DNA of 64,000 nt from Leptolyngbya sp. SIO1E4 (GCA_010672825.2 JAAHFU020000001.1:1302001-1366000), one strand, 5' to 3'. Shown: positions 28,201 to 36,816, numbered from the stretch's first letter. Made by a program: numbers and translations. The notes: generated from the sequence alone by a model not told the origin.

Positions 28201-28985
28201 ATGAGTTCTCGTTCTACGACACGAAAGCGTTCTTCCCGCTCCCGGACAATTTCCAGCTTGTTGAGCGCCTGCTCAATTTTGCGATCAAAGGCGGTCACCC
28301 CTGCCAGCTCATCAATAATTTCCCGCCGTTCTCGCGCATTCATCGAGATGATGCTCGTGACATCCCCCTGGAGGACAACGTTGTAGCCTTCGGGATAAAT
28401 GCGAAATCGCTGCAGCTGCTCGTGCAGTTCCGTCAGGGTACACGGATCCCCGTTGATGTAATAGTTGGAGGTATAAGTGCCTTGGGAGGTAACGCGCAGT
28501 CGCCGGGTCACAGTCCATTCTCGCGGCGGCGACGGTAGCGGCACCACCTTTTGACTGGCATTGGCCGAGTGGGTATCGGCTGAGTGATCATCAGCGCTCT
28601 CACCCTTCTCGCCTGAATGCCCCACCGATTCAGGGATGACGGGTAGAGCATCATCGCTCGCAGCCGCCTCGGTGGAGTTGGCCTGTTCGGGCTCCGCCGT
28701 CAGCAGCAGCTCAGCCGGTACGTCACTGATGTCGAATGTGACCGTGACGATCGCTTCTGCCTTTGAGCGTCGCCCAATATGGGACTGGTTAACCAGATCA
28801 GGCAGGCGATCAGCCCGCATGCCGCGAGAACTCGCCAAGCCCAGCGCAAACAATAGGGCATCTAAAATATTTGACTTGCCAGACCCATTCGGGCCAGAAA
28901 TAACGGTAAAGCCTGGCAGTAGCGGCACTGCAGTCGTACCGCCGAACGACTTGAAATGAGAAAGTTCTACGCGCTTAATATGCAC
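25260..28985 (-). CDS. smc: Chromosome segregation ATPase SMC
   Basis: 1241 residues. SMC dimers with ScpA/ScpB organise and segregate the chromosome. Walker A is GPNGSGKS (residues 31-38), long coiled coils rich in Gln/Glu flank a hinge around residues 530-690 (GLVAQLGRVDPRFQLALEIAAGG), and the C-terminal head has the signature SMSGGEKSLT and Walker B FYAFDEVDMFLD. The coils are unusually glutamine-rich (QQQQQ stretches). An acidic, low-complexity insertion of about 65 residues (about 91-155) interrupts the N-terminal head. scpA and scpB are not in the window. Confidence 0.96.
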   Translation of the reverse strand: MHIKRVELSHFKSFGGTTAVPLLPGFTVISGPNGSGKSNILDALLFALGLASSRGMRADRLPDLVNQSHIGRRSKAEAIVTVTFDISDVPAELLLTAEPEQANSTEAAASDDALPVIPESVGHSGEKGESADDHSADTHSANASQKVVPLPSPPREWTVTRRLRVTSQGTYTSNYYINGDPCTLTELHEQLQRFRIYPEGYNVVLQGDVTSIISMNARERREIIDELAGVTAFDRKIEQALNKLEIVREREERFRVVERELIDQRDRLAQDRLKAEKYQRLKAELHIQTQWEAVLTWQAQQRQVETLRQQIQADGEAAQQLATQIQQLEETLQTTTQTLDALNTRVKALGEDEHLALQSQLATQEAELRQLQRQQQTLTAESQATASHLRQAQIDLKAHQQTQARLTEELQVLQQGELVTLTQEQAAAQAALTAKREATSAIASASQAWVEEQTQRRRQIEALLSTLEPQRAEQVRLQERVNQLTQQIAEQSDIVRDLTKQYEAYGSDAEDTAPPQQAETQVQTLAQSLAEAEQDLQLQRETQQRLLQEQRDKQRQLDKLEAQAQAMQESQGTQATQVLIDSGLPGICGLVAQLGRVDPRFQLALEIAAGGRLGYLVVEDDRIAAEGIALLKQRRAGRATFLPLNAIRVPKFSRIPDWKRPDGLINYAVDLIDCDDRYRRVFEFVFGGTAVFETLAAARSHLGQTRMVTLDGELLETSGAMTGGSLSKRQGRLHFGTVEAGESEEAIALRERLAEIDRILSRCEQRIAAATAAVKAASEALVEARQQYREQQIQTEQTQKQLRQLQQQRAQGESRLAQYQQELTTAQTRLAALAQQLPAQEAELQAQRDALATLEQSQTHSEWRQAQAEVQTLEQRLSDRQAMLQAAEKRLQDFQAQQERTLIAMQQQQQQIANYQQQQGQQEQQRQAAAAQQTTLNEHIAQTRQSLNALDETLAAEKAKRDRVEYQLREQQTQKQQVEWQRQKRLETRQDRQQQLTTLEAELSAQAAELPDPRPEIPSEADLETVKKQIRSLQRRIEALEPVNMLALEEYNHTQARLEELSEKLGTLEEERTELLLRIENFTTLRQRAFQEAFDAVNENFSDIFAQLSDGDGYLQLDDPQNPFNGGLNLVAHPKGKPVRRLASMSGGEKSLTALSFIFALQRYRPSPFYAFDEVDMFLDGANVERLSKMIKQQAQQAQFIVVSLRRPMIEAAQRTLGVTQARGAYTQVLGINLEPQSASM

Positions 28986-29423
28986 TGGCCAGAGCTTTGG
29001 TAGTTAAAACAAACGTACTAAATAAAAATGCATTTGACAATCTCTGAGTCCAAGGTGTTTTAGGATTTGAGAGAAATCACGTTCAGACTAGACCGTGTGA
29101 GACGTCTTTAAAGAAACCTGCCAAGAAAATTGCAGATATTCTCACCCACTATATACGGTGTTGCTTAACCAAAAACTAGGGTCTGATGCACACATCTAGG
29201 GATTTTTGTCGGAGTGTCTGATTATCTGTTATGAATAGTGACCCCTCAGTGTACTCACAGAAAAATGGAAGTGCCACCCGTGGCAGTTAAAAAGCCATCG
29301 TTTGTCCTGCTCCCCCCTTTCACTGAGATAAATCTGAGGGGCTCGGGCCAGGAATCGCCCGGCTGTAGCCGATAATTATGTCAATAAACGAAAAATTACC
29401 GTTCTTTCAGCAGCCGTGATTCT
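28986..29423. other. Divergent intergenic region upstream of smc
   Basis: About 440 bp between the diverging smc and RuvC-like genes, so it should hold both promoters. A small hairpin TGCCAC-cc-GTGGCA lies at 29272-29285. No RNA gene or known operator was recognised. Confidence 0.4.
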
Positions 29424-29858
29424 GTGACTTTCACCACTGATTCTTGTTCTCAGCCAGTCATCTTGGGGGTAGACCCTGGACGCCAAAAATGCGGGTTAGC
29501 GCTGATGGGGTTAGACCGGGGTTTGTATCATCGGTCTGTTGTCGCTTCAGAGCAGGTCTTGCAAACAATTGAGGAATTACAGCAAAAATATCCCATTTCC
29601 CTCATTGTGATGGGGGATCAGACCAGCGCTAAGGAGTGGCAAGCTCGATTAAAGCAGCTGCAAGAACCGCTGCGAATTGTCATGGTTGATGAACGGTATT
29701 CTTCTCTAGAAGCCCGCGATCGCTACTGGCAAATGCATCCTCCCCAGGGCTGGCAGCGGCTGCTACCCAAAGGCTTGCGCCAGCCGGGTGTCCCCATTGA
29801 TGACATTGTGGCCATGCTCTTGATTGAGCGTTACTTAAATCGATTGACGCAGGGCTAA
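29424..29858 (+). CDS. RuvC/YqgF-fold (RNase H-like) resolvase-like protein
   Basis: 144 residues from GTG 29424. Elements of the RNase H fold: VILGVDPGRQKCGLALM with Asp17 as first acidic residue, a strand PISLIVMGDQTS, VMVDERYSSLEAR with the middle acidic residue, and IDDIVAMLLIERYL near the end. These are shared with RuvC Holliday-junction resolvases and YqgF/RuvX, which process 16S rRNA precursors or DNA junctions. It is shorter than RuvC and not the main YqgF type; cyanobacterial genomes carry such small relatives. The function is inferred from the fold only. Confidence 0.75.
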   Translation: MTFTTDSCSQPVILGVDPGRQKCGLALMGLDRGLYHRSVVASEQVLQTIEELQQKYPISLIVMGDQTSAKEWQARLKQLQEPLRIVMVDERYSSLEARDRYWQMHPPQGWQRLLPKGLRQPGVPIDDIVAMLLIERYLNRLTQG

Positions 29859-29889
29859 AAAAGAACGACAGAATATCCTCTAGCCAAGG

Positions 29890-30156
29890 CTAAAGTTTGG
29901 CGCGGATGGTAAACGAATAGTCCCCCCCCGCTTCTAGCTGATAGTCAAATCGTTCCAGAAAGCGCCCGAGCGGTTCACGGATCAACGCGCGCCCAAGGGA
30001 GGGTTCAATCGTCAGCCCACCCTGAGGAAACTGCCATTGGAACTGCCATTCATAGTTGCTTGCACGAACTTCCCCCTCTAGTCGCCCCTGTTGCCAGGAC
30101 TGGTGGGTGATGCGGACGTAGGCAGTAGTTTCTGGTAAAGAACGCTTGCGACTCAC
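29890..30156 (-). CDS. DUF3146 family protein
   Basis: 88 residues from GTG 30156. The run AYVRITHQSWQQGRLEGEV, then YEWQFQWQFPQGGL and the end GDYSFTIRAKL is the pattern of the small cyanobacterial family DUF3146. It is probably an all-beta cytoplasmic protein of unknown role. The gene is convergent with the RuvC-like gene, with 31 bp between the stops. Confidence 0.75.
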   Translation of the reverse strand: MSRKRSLPETTAYVRITHQSWQQGRLEGEVRASNYEWQFQWQFPQGGLTIEPSLGRALIREPLGRFLERFDYQLEAGGDYSFTIRAKL

Positions 30157-30414
30157 AGGGCATGGATCATATCGTCACGGTAGACACAGCCTTCCAGAGA
30201 CAATCGCGATCGCCTCACAGCGGCATGTCTTACTAGCTAACATAGCGGCCTTGTCAACTCAAATCTACTCCTAATCCACATTTAATCTCAGGGTTCTTGG
30301 ATATTTTTGCGCGGCGCGATTTCAGGACGATGAATCGATGAGGAAATCAGGCGGGTCGACCAAATTACCCGATGAATTTTCAAACATTCCTTCAAGCTGT
30401 CAAAAAAGACGGTA

Positions 30415-30430
30415 GCCTATTGGAATAGGC
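30415..30430. promoter_or_regulatory. Inverted repeat upstream of nadK
   Basis: GCCTATT-GG-AATAGGC is a perfect 7-2-7 inverted repeat about 110 bp before nadK, in an otherwise unremarkable 384-bp intergenic region (30157-30540). It has the geometry of an operator for a dimeric regulator; none is assigned. Confidence 0.35.
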
Positions 30431-30540
30431 AAATAAGAGTCTCCCAGCCACAGACGTTAGCTGTATCAGCAAGATTAACGGTGCTCTCGACTCGTAGTTT
30501 GCCGCTAGCAAGCTTTGTTGAGACCCTCTGGACGTGACGC

Positions 30541-31458
30541 GTGCCCAAGGTTGGCATCATTTTTAACGACATGAAACCAGCGGCTTTGCAAGCTGCTCAG
30601 GTTTGGCGAGACAAACTGACTGCTCAAGGGTGTGAGGTCTATGCCGTCACCGGAGTAGGCGGGTTATTGGGGTATTCCAACGCTGACCGCCCCCTCTGTC
30701 ATACCCCGGTTCGCAGTTTGATTCCTCCTCACTTTGATGAAGAGATGGCCTTTGCGGTGGTATTAGGGGGCGATGGCACCGTATTGTCTGCTTTCAGACA
30801 GGTGGCTCCCGCTGGCATTCCCTTACTGACGATCAATACCGGTCATATGGGGTTTCTCACAGAGGCCTACCTCAATCAGCTACCCCACGCGATGGAGCAG
30901 GTGCTCAGTGGCGAATACCGGGTAGAAGAACGATCCATGATGGTGGTGAAGATCTGGCATAAAGATCAGCTCATCTGGGAAGCCCTCTGCCTGAATGAGA
31001 TGGTCTTACATCGGGAACCGCTGACCAGCATGTGCCATTTTGAAGTTGCCGTGGGTCACCATGCCCCTGTGGATATTGCGGCAGATGGCATCATTATTTC
31101 GACCCCGACCGGGTCAACCGCTTACTCGCTGTCCGCAGGAGGGCCCGTGATTACCCCCGGGGTCTCTGTCATGCAGCTGATTCCAATTTGCCCGCATTCT
31201 TTAGCGTCGCGGGGGTTGGTGTTTCCAGATGCAGAACCGGTAACCATTACGTCGGCTAATCCAGATCCGCTGGTCATGGTGGTCGATGGAAATGCAGGCT
31301 GTTACGTCATGCCGGAAGATTGGGTAGAAACCCAGCGATCGCCCTATCCAGCCAAGTTTATTCGCCTCCGCTCGCCAGAATTTTTCAAAGTGCTGCGTGA
31401 AAAGTTGGGATGGGGATTGCCTCATATTGCTAAGCCCACCTCTGTGGAATTGCCCTAG
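30541..31458 (+). CDS. nadK: NAD kinase
   Basis: 305 residues from GTG 30541. Converts NAD+ to NADP+ with ATP or polyphosphate. The catalytic GGDGT motif (Asp78) sits in [15 protein letters not shown], followed by INTGHMGFL, the NE element in [11 protein letters not shown], and the glycine/serine loop [18 protein letters not shown]. This longer form, with an N-terminal segment before the GGDGT motif, is usual in cyanobacteria, which often carry two NAD kinases. An NblR-like regulator follows 190 bp downstream on the same strand. Confidence 0.95.
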   Translation: MPKVGIIFNDMKPAALQAAQVWRDKLTAQGCEVYAVTGVGGLLGYSNADRPLCHTPVRSLIPPHFDEEMAFAVVLGGDGTVLSAFRQVAPAGIPLLTINTGHMGFLTEAYLNQLPHAMEQVLSGEYRVEERSMMVVKIWHKDQLIWEALCLNEMVLHREPLTSMCHFEVAVGHHAPVDIAADGIIISTPTGSTAYSLSAGGPVITPGVSVMQLIPICPHSLASRGLVFPDAEPVTITSANPDPLVMVVDGNAGCYVMPEDWVETQRSPYPAKFIRLRSPEFFKVLREKLGWGLPHIAKPTSVELP

Positions 31459-31648
31459 CGGCTATAATCGCGAAAGCTGTGTATCGCTGGAATCGGCTAG
31501 CGTCAGGGTAGCTGACCCTTGTCAGGCACTTCGAGGCCTGAGCAGGATAGCTGAATCTATCGAGACAAACCACAGCGATCTGTCGAGTTAGGCTTTGCAG
31601 CAGTTTGATGATGACCGTTACCAACCTGTGCTTTTGACGCCTGAATCC

Positions 31649-32344
31649 ATGGATAGTAACGCCATCACCCCTGCGCCCCAGGTGCTCCTTATTTGCAGCA
31701 GTGAGGAGTTATCTAAGCGTATTAGGCATGATTTAGAAGAAGCGGGCTACGGCATTGAACATGCCACCAGCGGGGCAGTCGGCATTGATAAAGCAACGCG
31801 ATCGCGACCGGCCCTGATTATTGTTGATCGGTTGCTGGGCAACGAATCAGGCTTGACTGTGTGCCAAGGGTTGCGCAGCGCCGAGCTGTGTGTCCCCATT
31901 TTGCTGCTGATGGCTCGGGACACCCTCGAAGACCGCATTGCCTGTTTAGAGGCAGGCGCGGATGATTATTGCTTGAAACCTTATCAGGCAGACGCTTTTC
32001 TCAAAATTGTACAAATCTATCTGCAGCCCGCAGAAACCGCCACAGAACAGCTGCGCTTTGGAGACTTGACGCTGGATCTGGGCAGCCGTACGGCCAGTCG
32101 GAATGGCCGCATGATTGACCTCACGATGAAGGAGTTTGAGCTGCTGCGATACCTGATGGAGCATCCCCGTGAGGTTTTAGCCCGTGAACAAATTTTGGAA
32201 AACGTCTGGGGCTACGACTTTATGGGTGAATCTAACGTCATTGAGGTTTACATTCGATATCTGCGTCTCAAAATCGATAGCGATAATGAAAAGCGCTTGA
32301 TTCAAACTGTGCGCGGCGTTGGATACGTGCTGCGAGAAAGCTAG
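31649..32344 (+). CDS. nblR: OmpR-family response regulator, NblR-like
   Basis: 231 residues from ATG 31649; upstream TTG/GTG starts would add up to 18. A receiver domain (about 10-125) is joined to an OmpR winged helix (TMKEFELLRYLMEHP, VWGYDFMGESNVIEVYIRYLR). Asp60 (LIIVDRLLGNESG) and Lys110 (CLKP) are kept, but the acidic pair that binds Mg2+ is replaced (LLICSSEEL) and the usual Thr/Ser after strand 4 is Met88. Such an atypical receiver fits NblR, the regulator of phycobilisome breakdown and stress survival, reported to work without phosphorylation. The NblR label is by resemblance; another OmpR member is possible. Confidence 0.65.
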   Translation: MDSNAITPAPQVLLICSSEELSKRIRHDLEEAGYGIEHATSGAVGIDKATRSRPALIIVDRLLGNESGLTVCQGLRSAELCVPILLLMARDTLEDRIACLEAGADDYCLKPYQADAFLKIVQIYLQPAETATEQLRFGDLTLDLGSRTASRNGRMIDLTMKEFELLRYLMEHPREVLAREQILENVWGYDFMGESNVIEVYIRYLRLKIDSDNEKRLIQTVRGVGYVLRES

Positions 32345-32364
32345 TGAGCAAATGAGGTCAGGGA

Positions 32365-32946
32365 ATGAAATTTTTGCAACTCCGGATTTGGCTACTAATT
32401 ACCTTAGGGCTCGTGAGTTGTGCCCCCCTCTCACCCCATATCGATACCCCAGAAGAAAACGCGGCTGAAACCTCAGACACGGTGCTGACACAGCCAGAAC
32501 AGATGCCCATAGAAGACGATCAGCTCGTACAGATGCAAGGGCAGATGCTACCGATTACGGCTGAGGTTGAACTCGGGGGCCAAATGATTGCCCTAGAAGT
32601 CGCGCAAACCCGGCAGCAACAAACCATTGGGTTAATGCATCGTGACGCCTTAGCAGACGATAGGGGCATGTTGTTTCCCTTTGAGCCGCCCCGCCCGGTA
32701 AGTTTTTGGATGAAAAATGTTCAGATTTCGCTAGATATGGTGTTTGTCTACCAGGGAGCGGTGATCGAGATCACCAGTGATGTTCCCCCCTGTGTGGCTG
32801 ATCCGTGTCCTACCTATGGCCCTGGTCGTCAAATTGTAGACACCGTCATTGAACTCAGGGGAGGCCTTGCTGAAGAGCTGGGGTTGCAAGTGGGAGATCC
32901 CGTTGAAGTTCAGTGGCTTGAGCCCTCACCAGACACGTCTAGTTAA
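32365..32946 (+). CDS. DUF192 lipoprotein
   Basis: 193 residues. The N-terminus ends in a lipobox LVSC (LLITLGLVSCAPL), so the protein is probably a lipid-anchored envelope protein. The DUF192 domain covers about residues 75-190: VAQTRQQQTIGLMHRD, GMLFPFEPPRPVSFWMKNV, ISLDMVFV and VIELRGGLAEELGLQVGD. The domain's function is unknown. ATG 32365 is 20 bp after the regulator stop, with GGGA upstream, so both are likely one transcript. Confidence 0.9.
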   Translation: MKFLQLRIWLLITLGLVSCAPLSPHIDTPEENAAETSDTVLTQPEQMPIEDDQLVQMQGQMLPITAEVELGGQMIALEVAQTRQQQTIGLMHRDALADDRGMLFPFEPPRPVSFWMKNVQISLDMVFVYQGAVIEITSDVPPCVADPCPTYGPGRQIVDTVIELRGGLAEELGLQVGDPVEVQWLEPSPDTSS

Positions 32947-33286
32947 TTTGTCATTACTTATAGATTTTTCGATTTTAATTAAATTTAATTTGGATATTTT
33001 AGCTACAATACTATCCAAACTCTGGAAAGATTTGATACGCCACTTTAGATTTCAAGAGTTCCTGAACGTTGATCGGGTGTGACACTGGGTTAAGGCTATC
33101 GGAGACTTAGGGGCTTTTGTCTCATGGACACGGGTCATCCAAGTTTCAATCACGTTTCCGTAACTTCCATGACGCGTACGGTATCTTCTTGATCGGTTAT
33201 CCGATTCGTGCAGATTTGGAAGACTTGGATACAATCTTTCCAAGAATGTCACGCATGGCAGTTGAACGCCTTAACGGTGACAGCGA
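32947..33286. other. 340-bp intergenic region
   Basis: AT-rich at its left end (32945-33010), then ordinary. A 69-codon frame at 33117-33326 overlaps the start of the next gene out of frame and looks random. I see no RNA gene; it presumably holds the promoter of the DUF2949 gene. Confidence 0.4.
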
Positions 33287-33490
33287 ATGGTACAGGAAAT
33301 GTTGCAAGGACGTAACGCTAACTTAATCCGATTTTTGCTGGACGATTTAGCAGTTTCCCAGGACTCCATCAACATGGCGCTACGCCATTGTGAGCAAGAT
33401 CCTGGCCCCCTCCCCATGGTGCTTTGGCAGTATGGCCTCATTACCCTAGATCAGCTAGAAAAAATATACGACTGGCAGGAAGCTGCCTAA
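33287..33490 (+). CDS. DUF2949 family protein
   Basis: 67 residues. LIRFLLDDLAVSQDSINMAL, then RHCEQDPGPLPMVLWQYGLI and TLDQLEKIYDW match the small cyanobacterial DUF2949 family. It is a short, helix-rich soluble protein of unknown role. No close operon partner; a dispersed-repeat copy follows it. Confidence 0.8.
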   Translation: MVQEMLQGRNANLIRFLLDDLAVSQDSINMALRHCEQDPGPLPMVLWQYGLITLDQLEKIYDWQEAA

Positions 33491-33843
33491 AAGCTAAGCG
33501 GTTCAGATGAGTCGAGTACCTCTAGGTCATAGAGAGGGTCTAGGGTTTGGGGGCTAGGGTCTAGGGTTGGTTGTACTTTATCTGGATGCGAACCGCCGTG
33601 AGAGGTTAGCACGAGCTTGCAGGAATCTCACGAGGGGAAGTCACAGAAAAACACGACACAAAAGCTTGGGCCTGACTGTGTCAGGCCCAAACCATGGGGT
33701 TTATATGGCGCTGCCATTTTGATGAGGCCACGGAGTGTCGCTCTGGTATTGAGGACAGAACCAAAATGGCTTGCCGTCTTGTCCTAATCGGACTGGCGAC
33801 CGCTATGCCAATTGTCCATACTGCCTCAGCGACACCTGCAGGG
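33491..33843. other. Intergenic region with repeat copy and strong hairpin
   Basis: Between two convergent genes. It holds dispersed-element copy E (33535-33597) and a perfect 11-bp hairpin at 33666-33690 (TTGGGCCTGAC-tgt-GTCAGGCCCAA) that could serve as a bidirectional terminator despite lacking a T-run. A 60-codon frame (33694-33876) ends with a signal-peptide-like stretch but overlaps the next gene and is probably chance. Confidence 0.6.
33535..33597 (-). repeat. Dispersed TATAGC element, copy E (partial)
   Basis: In minus orientation it reads GCGGTTCGCATCCAGATAAA and then CCTAGACCCTAGCCCCCAAA, matching the left two thirds of the consensus. The TTGACCCAG..GGCTATA end is missing. Confidence 0.65.
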
Positions 33844-35001
33844 CTAAGCCGACAAAATTGCCTGTGCTGCCGCTAGGCCGGCCCCTGGCGACAAGTCGCT
33901 GACTTCAAGTTTGGTTAACGTGGCTTCTAGGGCCGCGATCGCCGACAAAATGTCGCGATCGCTGACAAAGCCCAGGTGACCAATCCGGAAGATTTTACCC
34001 TTCAAGTGATCCTGTCCACCAGCCAGAGCAATATCAAACTGCTTCCGCATAGTTGAGCGAATTTTTTCAGCTTCAACTGATTGAGGCATCACCGCTGTCA
34101 CCGCTGGGCTGGCAACATCATCGGCAGCAAATAGAGGCAAGTTGAGCGCTTTCATCGCCGCTCGGGTTGCCTTTTGCAGACGCCCATGGCGAGCAAAAAT
34201 ACTGTCTAGCCCTTCTTCCTGCATCATCTTCAGCGCCACCTGGAGCGCAAAGAAAAGGCTGACCGGGGGGGTAAAGGGGGTGGTGTTTTTAGCCGCACTT
34301 TTTCGATACGGCCCCAGATCAAAATAGAATTTGGGCAGAGTTGAGGTTTCATAGGCTTTCCAGGCACGATCGCCCATGGCGACAAAGCCCAACCCTGGCG
34401 GAATCATGTAGCCTTTTTGGGAACCTGAGGCGACCACATCTAACCCCCACTCATCAATGGGGACGTTGCAGGCACCCAGGCTGGTGACCGCATCTACAAT
34501 AATCAAAGCTTCGCCATGGGCTTTGGTATAGGCCGCAATTGTTTGCAGGTCATTCAACACCCCCGTAGAGGTTTCGCTGTGGGTCACAATGACGGCCTTA
34601 ATCGTCTTGTTTGTATCGGCCTCTAACGCGGCTTTAAACGCATCGGTGCTTAAGGGCTTGCCCCACTCTGCTTCAATCACCTCGACGGTGAGGCCATAGG
34701 CTCGACAGACCTTTGCCCAGCGATCGCCGAACTTCCCGTTGCTGCCAACTAAAACGCGATCGCCAGCACTCAAAACGTTAATAATGCCTGCTTCCATGGC
34801 ACCGGTGCCACTAGCTGTCAGCATCAGAACGTCATTCTGGGTTTGGTGTAGCCACTTCAAGCCCTCGGTAATCTCAGCCATAATCTGGCTGAATTCCCCG
34901 CTGCGGTGGCCAATCAGGTGCTTAGCTTGTGCGAGTAAAACGCTCTCTGGCACCGGGGTCGGCCCCGGAATCATCAGCATAAACTTGTCGTCCATGGGCA
35001 T
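33844..35001 (-). CDS. Alanine/serine-glyoxylate aminotransferase family protein
   Basis: 385 residues, PLP fold-type I, class V. The opening LMIPGPTPVPESVL, then IGHRSGEFSQIM, TASGTGAMEAG, VTHSETSTGVLND, VDAVTSLGACNVPIDEWGLD and the PLP lysine in VVASGSQKGYMIPPGLGF are the signature of AGXT/serine-glyoxylate enzymes. In cyanobacteria the likely job is glyoxylate transamination in photorespiration. Members are often misnamed as the small subunit of soluble hydrogenase; nothing here supports a hydrogenase role. ATG 34995 is an alternative start. Confidence 0.92.
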   Translation of the reverse strand: MPMDDKFMLMIPGPTPVPESVLLAQAKHLIGHRSGEFSQIMAEITEGLKWLHQTQNDVLMLTASGTGAMEAGIINVLSAGDRVLVGSNGKFGDRWAKVCRAYGLTVEVIEAEWGKPLSTDAFKAALEADTNKTIKAVIVTHSETSTGVLNDLQTIAAYTKAHGEALIIVDAVTSLGACNVPIDEWGLDVVASGSQKGYMIPPGLGFVAMGDRAWKAYETSTLPKFYFDLGPYRKSAAKNTTPFTPPVSLFFALQVALKMMQEEGLDSIFARHGRLQKATRAAMKALNLPLFAADDVASPAVTAVMPQSVEAEKIRSTMRKQFDIALAGGQDHLKGKIFRIGHLGFVSDRDILSAIAALEATLTKLEVSDLSPGAGLAAAQAILSA

Positions 35002-35175
35002 GCCTATCAGGTAGTCGTCATTAGTTAATTAAGGCGTACCCCAGCATCGCACAAGATATGAATCTTGCTGCAAACCTTTGGAGTGTTATTAGAGGTTGTT
35101 GAGTGGCGGAAGGGTGGATGAGTGGAAGGGTGGATGGGTAGGAGAAGAACTCAGGCTGCAAAATCGCGGTTGGGG

Positions 35176-36633
35176 TTAGCGATAGGGCTGTAGATATTGC
35201 AAAACGCCTTGGGCGATCGCTTGGGCCATGCGTTCTCGCCAAGCGGCATCTCGGAGCCGTATCACATCGTCTTGGCCGGTGACAAAGCCGAGTTCAACCA
35301 GGGCCGCAGGCATATCAGTATGCCGCAGCACATAGAAGCGGGCCTGTTTGACGCCGCGATCTTGCATGCCAGAGGCTGGTAAAACGTTGGCATGAATTAT
35401 GCTAGCTAACTGTCGCCCAGCGTCAGAAGCATAGTAAGTTTCAATCCCGTTTACTTCGGGACGGCTCAAACTGATGGCATTCGCGTGAATGCTTAAGAAA
35501 ACGGTGGCATTGACCTGATTGGCAATATCGACCCTGGGCTGTAGATCTAACGTGCGATCGTCGGAGCGGGTCATGACGACTTGAATGCCTTGGGCTCTCA
35601 GGATTTCAGCAACTCTGAGGGAGACTGGCAATACAATGGTTTTTTCTTGCAAACCGCCAATTCCAACTGCGCCGGGGTCTTGCCCGCCATGGCCTGGGTC
35701 GATCGCAACTAAGAGTCGGCCATTATTGACACGGGGTGGAGTGGTTGGAACTTGGGGTCGCGGCGGAATGCCGGGCTGCGGCTGAGAGCCGGGGGGAACG
35801 GTAATCGGCTGATTAACTCTAGGATTTTGGTCTGGGACGGTGCTGATAGACACCCCCGAGGGTGGCAAAATCACAATTCCTCCATTGGTGGAGGTCACTT
35901 CCCAGTCAGGGCTGTTGGCTGCCAGGGTCATTGTGATACGAGCGGCAGCAGGCTGCTGCGCTTGGGTAATTTCCCAACGGCTGACGCTGTAGCGATTTAA
36001 GGGTAAGGCTTCAGCCCTTAAGAAAGGAGAAATTGAGGCATCAGGAAGGTCGATCGTAATCTGGCGTTCACGATCGCGATCGCCCTGCCGTTCAACGTTG
36101 ATTTCGGGAACTTCTCCACGGGTGCGGATAAAAAAGCCATCGGGCGTTGCAGATACCCCATCAATAAAGGTGTCTGTCCCCCGGACGAACTGACCATTGA
36201 CGGCATTGCCGACGGTTTCAGCCGGAGCTGTCTCAGACCGGGTTGCTTCAGGAAGTCGCACAATCCAACGATTGCTGCTAAGGCCTCTGACTTCAATCTC
36301 ACGAGGGTCTAACGTGTAGCCAGAGTTTAGCTCTACTACGATCCGTGCCGTTTGGGCATCAAATTGCCCTGCCCGTACCTCTCGAATCGCCCCACCCACT
36401 GCCTGGTTTCTGGCAGCGGGGCCTAGGGTTGTCCCTGGCAGGTCAATGACCACACGGGTCGGATTAAACACCATTTGTGCCCGAGGTTGGACGCCAGTGT
36501 CTGTTGTGAAAACCAGTTGGTTTTCACGAACATTAAACCACCAAGACTGTAGTTGGGCGGCTTCTGCTGGCACTGTGACAACTATGGCGCTGACAATGCC
36601 AAGCCCCGCCGGGACTAGCCGATCAAATCGCAA
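35176..36633 (-). CDS. amiC: N-acetylmuramoyl-L-alanine amidase, AmiC type
   Basis: 485 residues from TTG 36633, supported by a GGGGGAG Shine-Dalgarno and a good signal peptide (LVPAGLGIVSAIVVTVPAEA). One or two AMIN domains (about 25-270) target the enzyme to septal wall or envelope. A Pro-rich linker (PGSQPQPGIPPRPQVPTTPP) precedes the zinc amidase domain (about 305-480) with IDPGHGGQDPGA, GLQEKTIVLPV, FLSIHANA and the catalytic Glu in ALVELGFVTG. Such enzymes split daughter cells and, in filamentous cyanobacteria, can drill septal nanopores; which applies here is not known. Confidence 0.94.
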   Translation of the reverse strand: MRFDRLVPAGLGIVSAIVVTVPAEAAQLQSWWFNVRENQLVFTTDTGVQPRAQMVFNPTRVVIDLPGTTLGPAARNQAVGGAIREVRAGQFDAQTARIVVELNSGYTLDPREIEVRGLSSNRWIVRLPEATRSETAPAETVGNAVNGQFVRGTDTFIDGVSATPDGFFIRTRGEVPEINVERQGDRDRERQITIDLPDASISPFLRAEALPLNRYSVSRWEITQAQQPAAARITMTLAANSPDWEVTSTNGGIVILPPSGVSISTVPDQNPRVNQPITVPPGSQPQPGIPPRPQVPTTPPRVNNGRLLVAIDPGHGGQDPGAVGIGGLQEKTIVLPVSLRVAEILRAQGIQVVMTRSDDRTLDLQPRVDIANQVNATVFLSIHANAISLSRPEVNGIETYYASDAGRQLASIIHANVLPASGMQDRGVKQARFYVLRHTDMPAALVELGFVTGQDDVIRLRDAAWRERMAQAIAQGVLQYLQPYR

Positions 36634-36816
36634 TCCGAAGTCTCCCCCAAAAGGAACTCAGTGGATGGAATGACGCCCAATAGGGGCATCGGTGCCAAGG
36701 TTTACTGACAGTTTCGCAACTGTCGCACCTCGCGGTTTCAAAGTCTAGCGTAGGAATTCTTTCTGCAGCAGGCTTCTTCCGGAAATTTCCGAGAGATCGT
36801 TAGGGAGACCTATCGC

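Noticed and set aside
33694-33876. 60-codon frame with a signal-peptide-like end
   Set aside because: It overlaps the 3' end of the aminotransferase gene on the other strand and contains no mature domain after the hydrophobic stretch.
33844-35001. Soluble hydrogenase small subunit (frequent database name)
   Set aside because: All visible motifs are those of a PLP aminotransferase; no metal-binding hydrogenase features exist.
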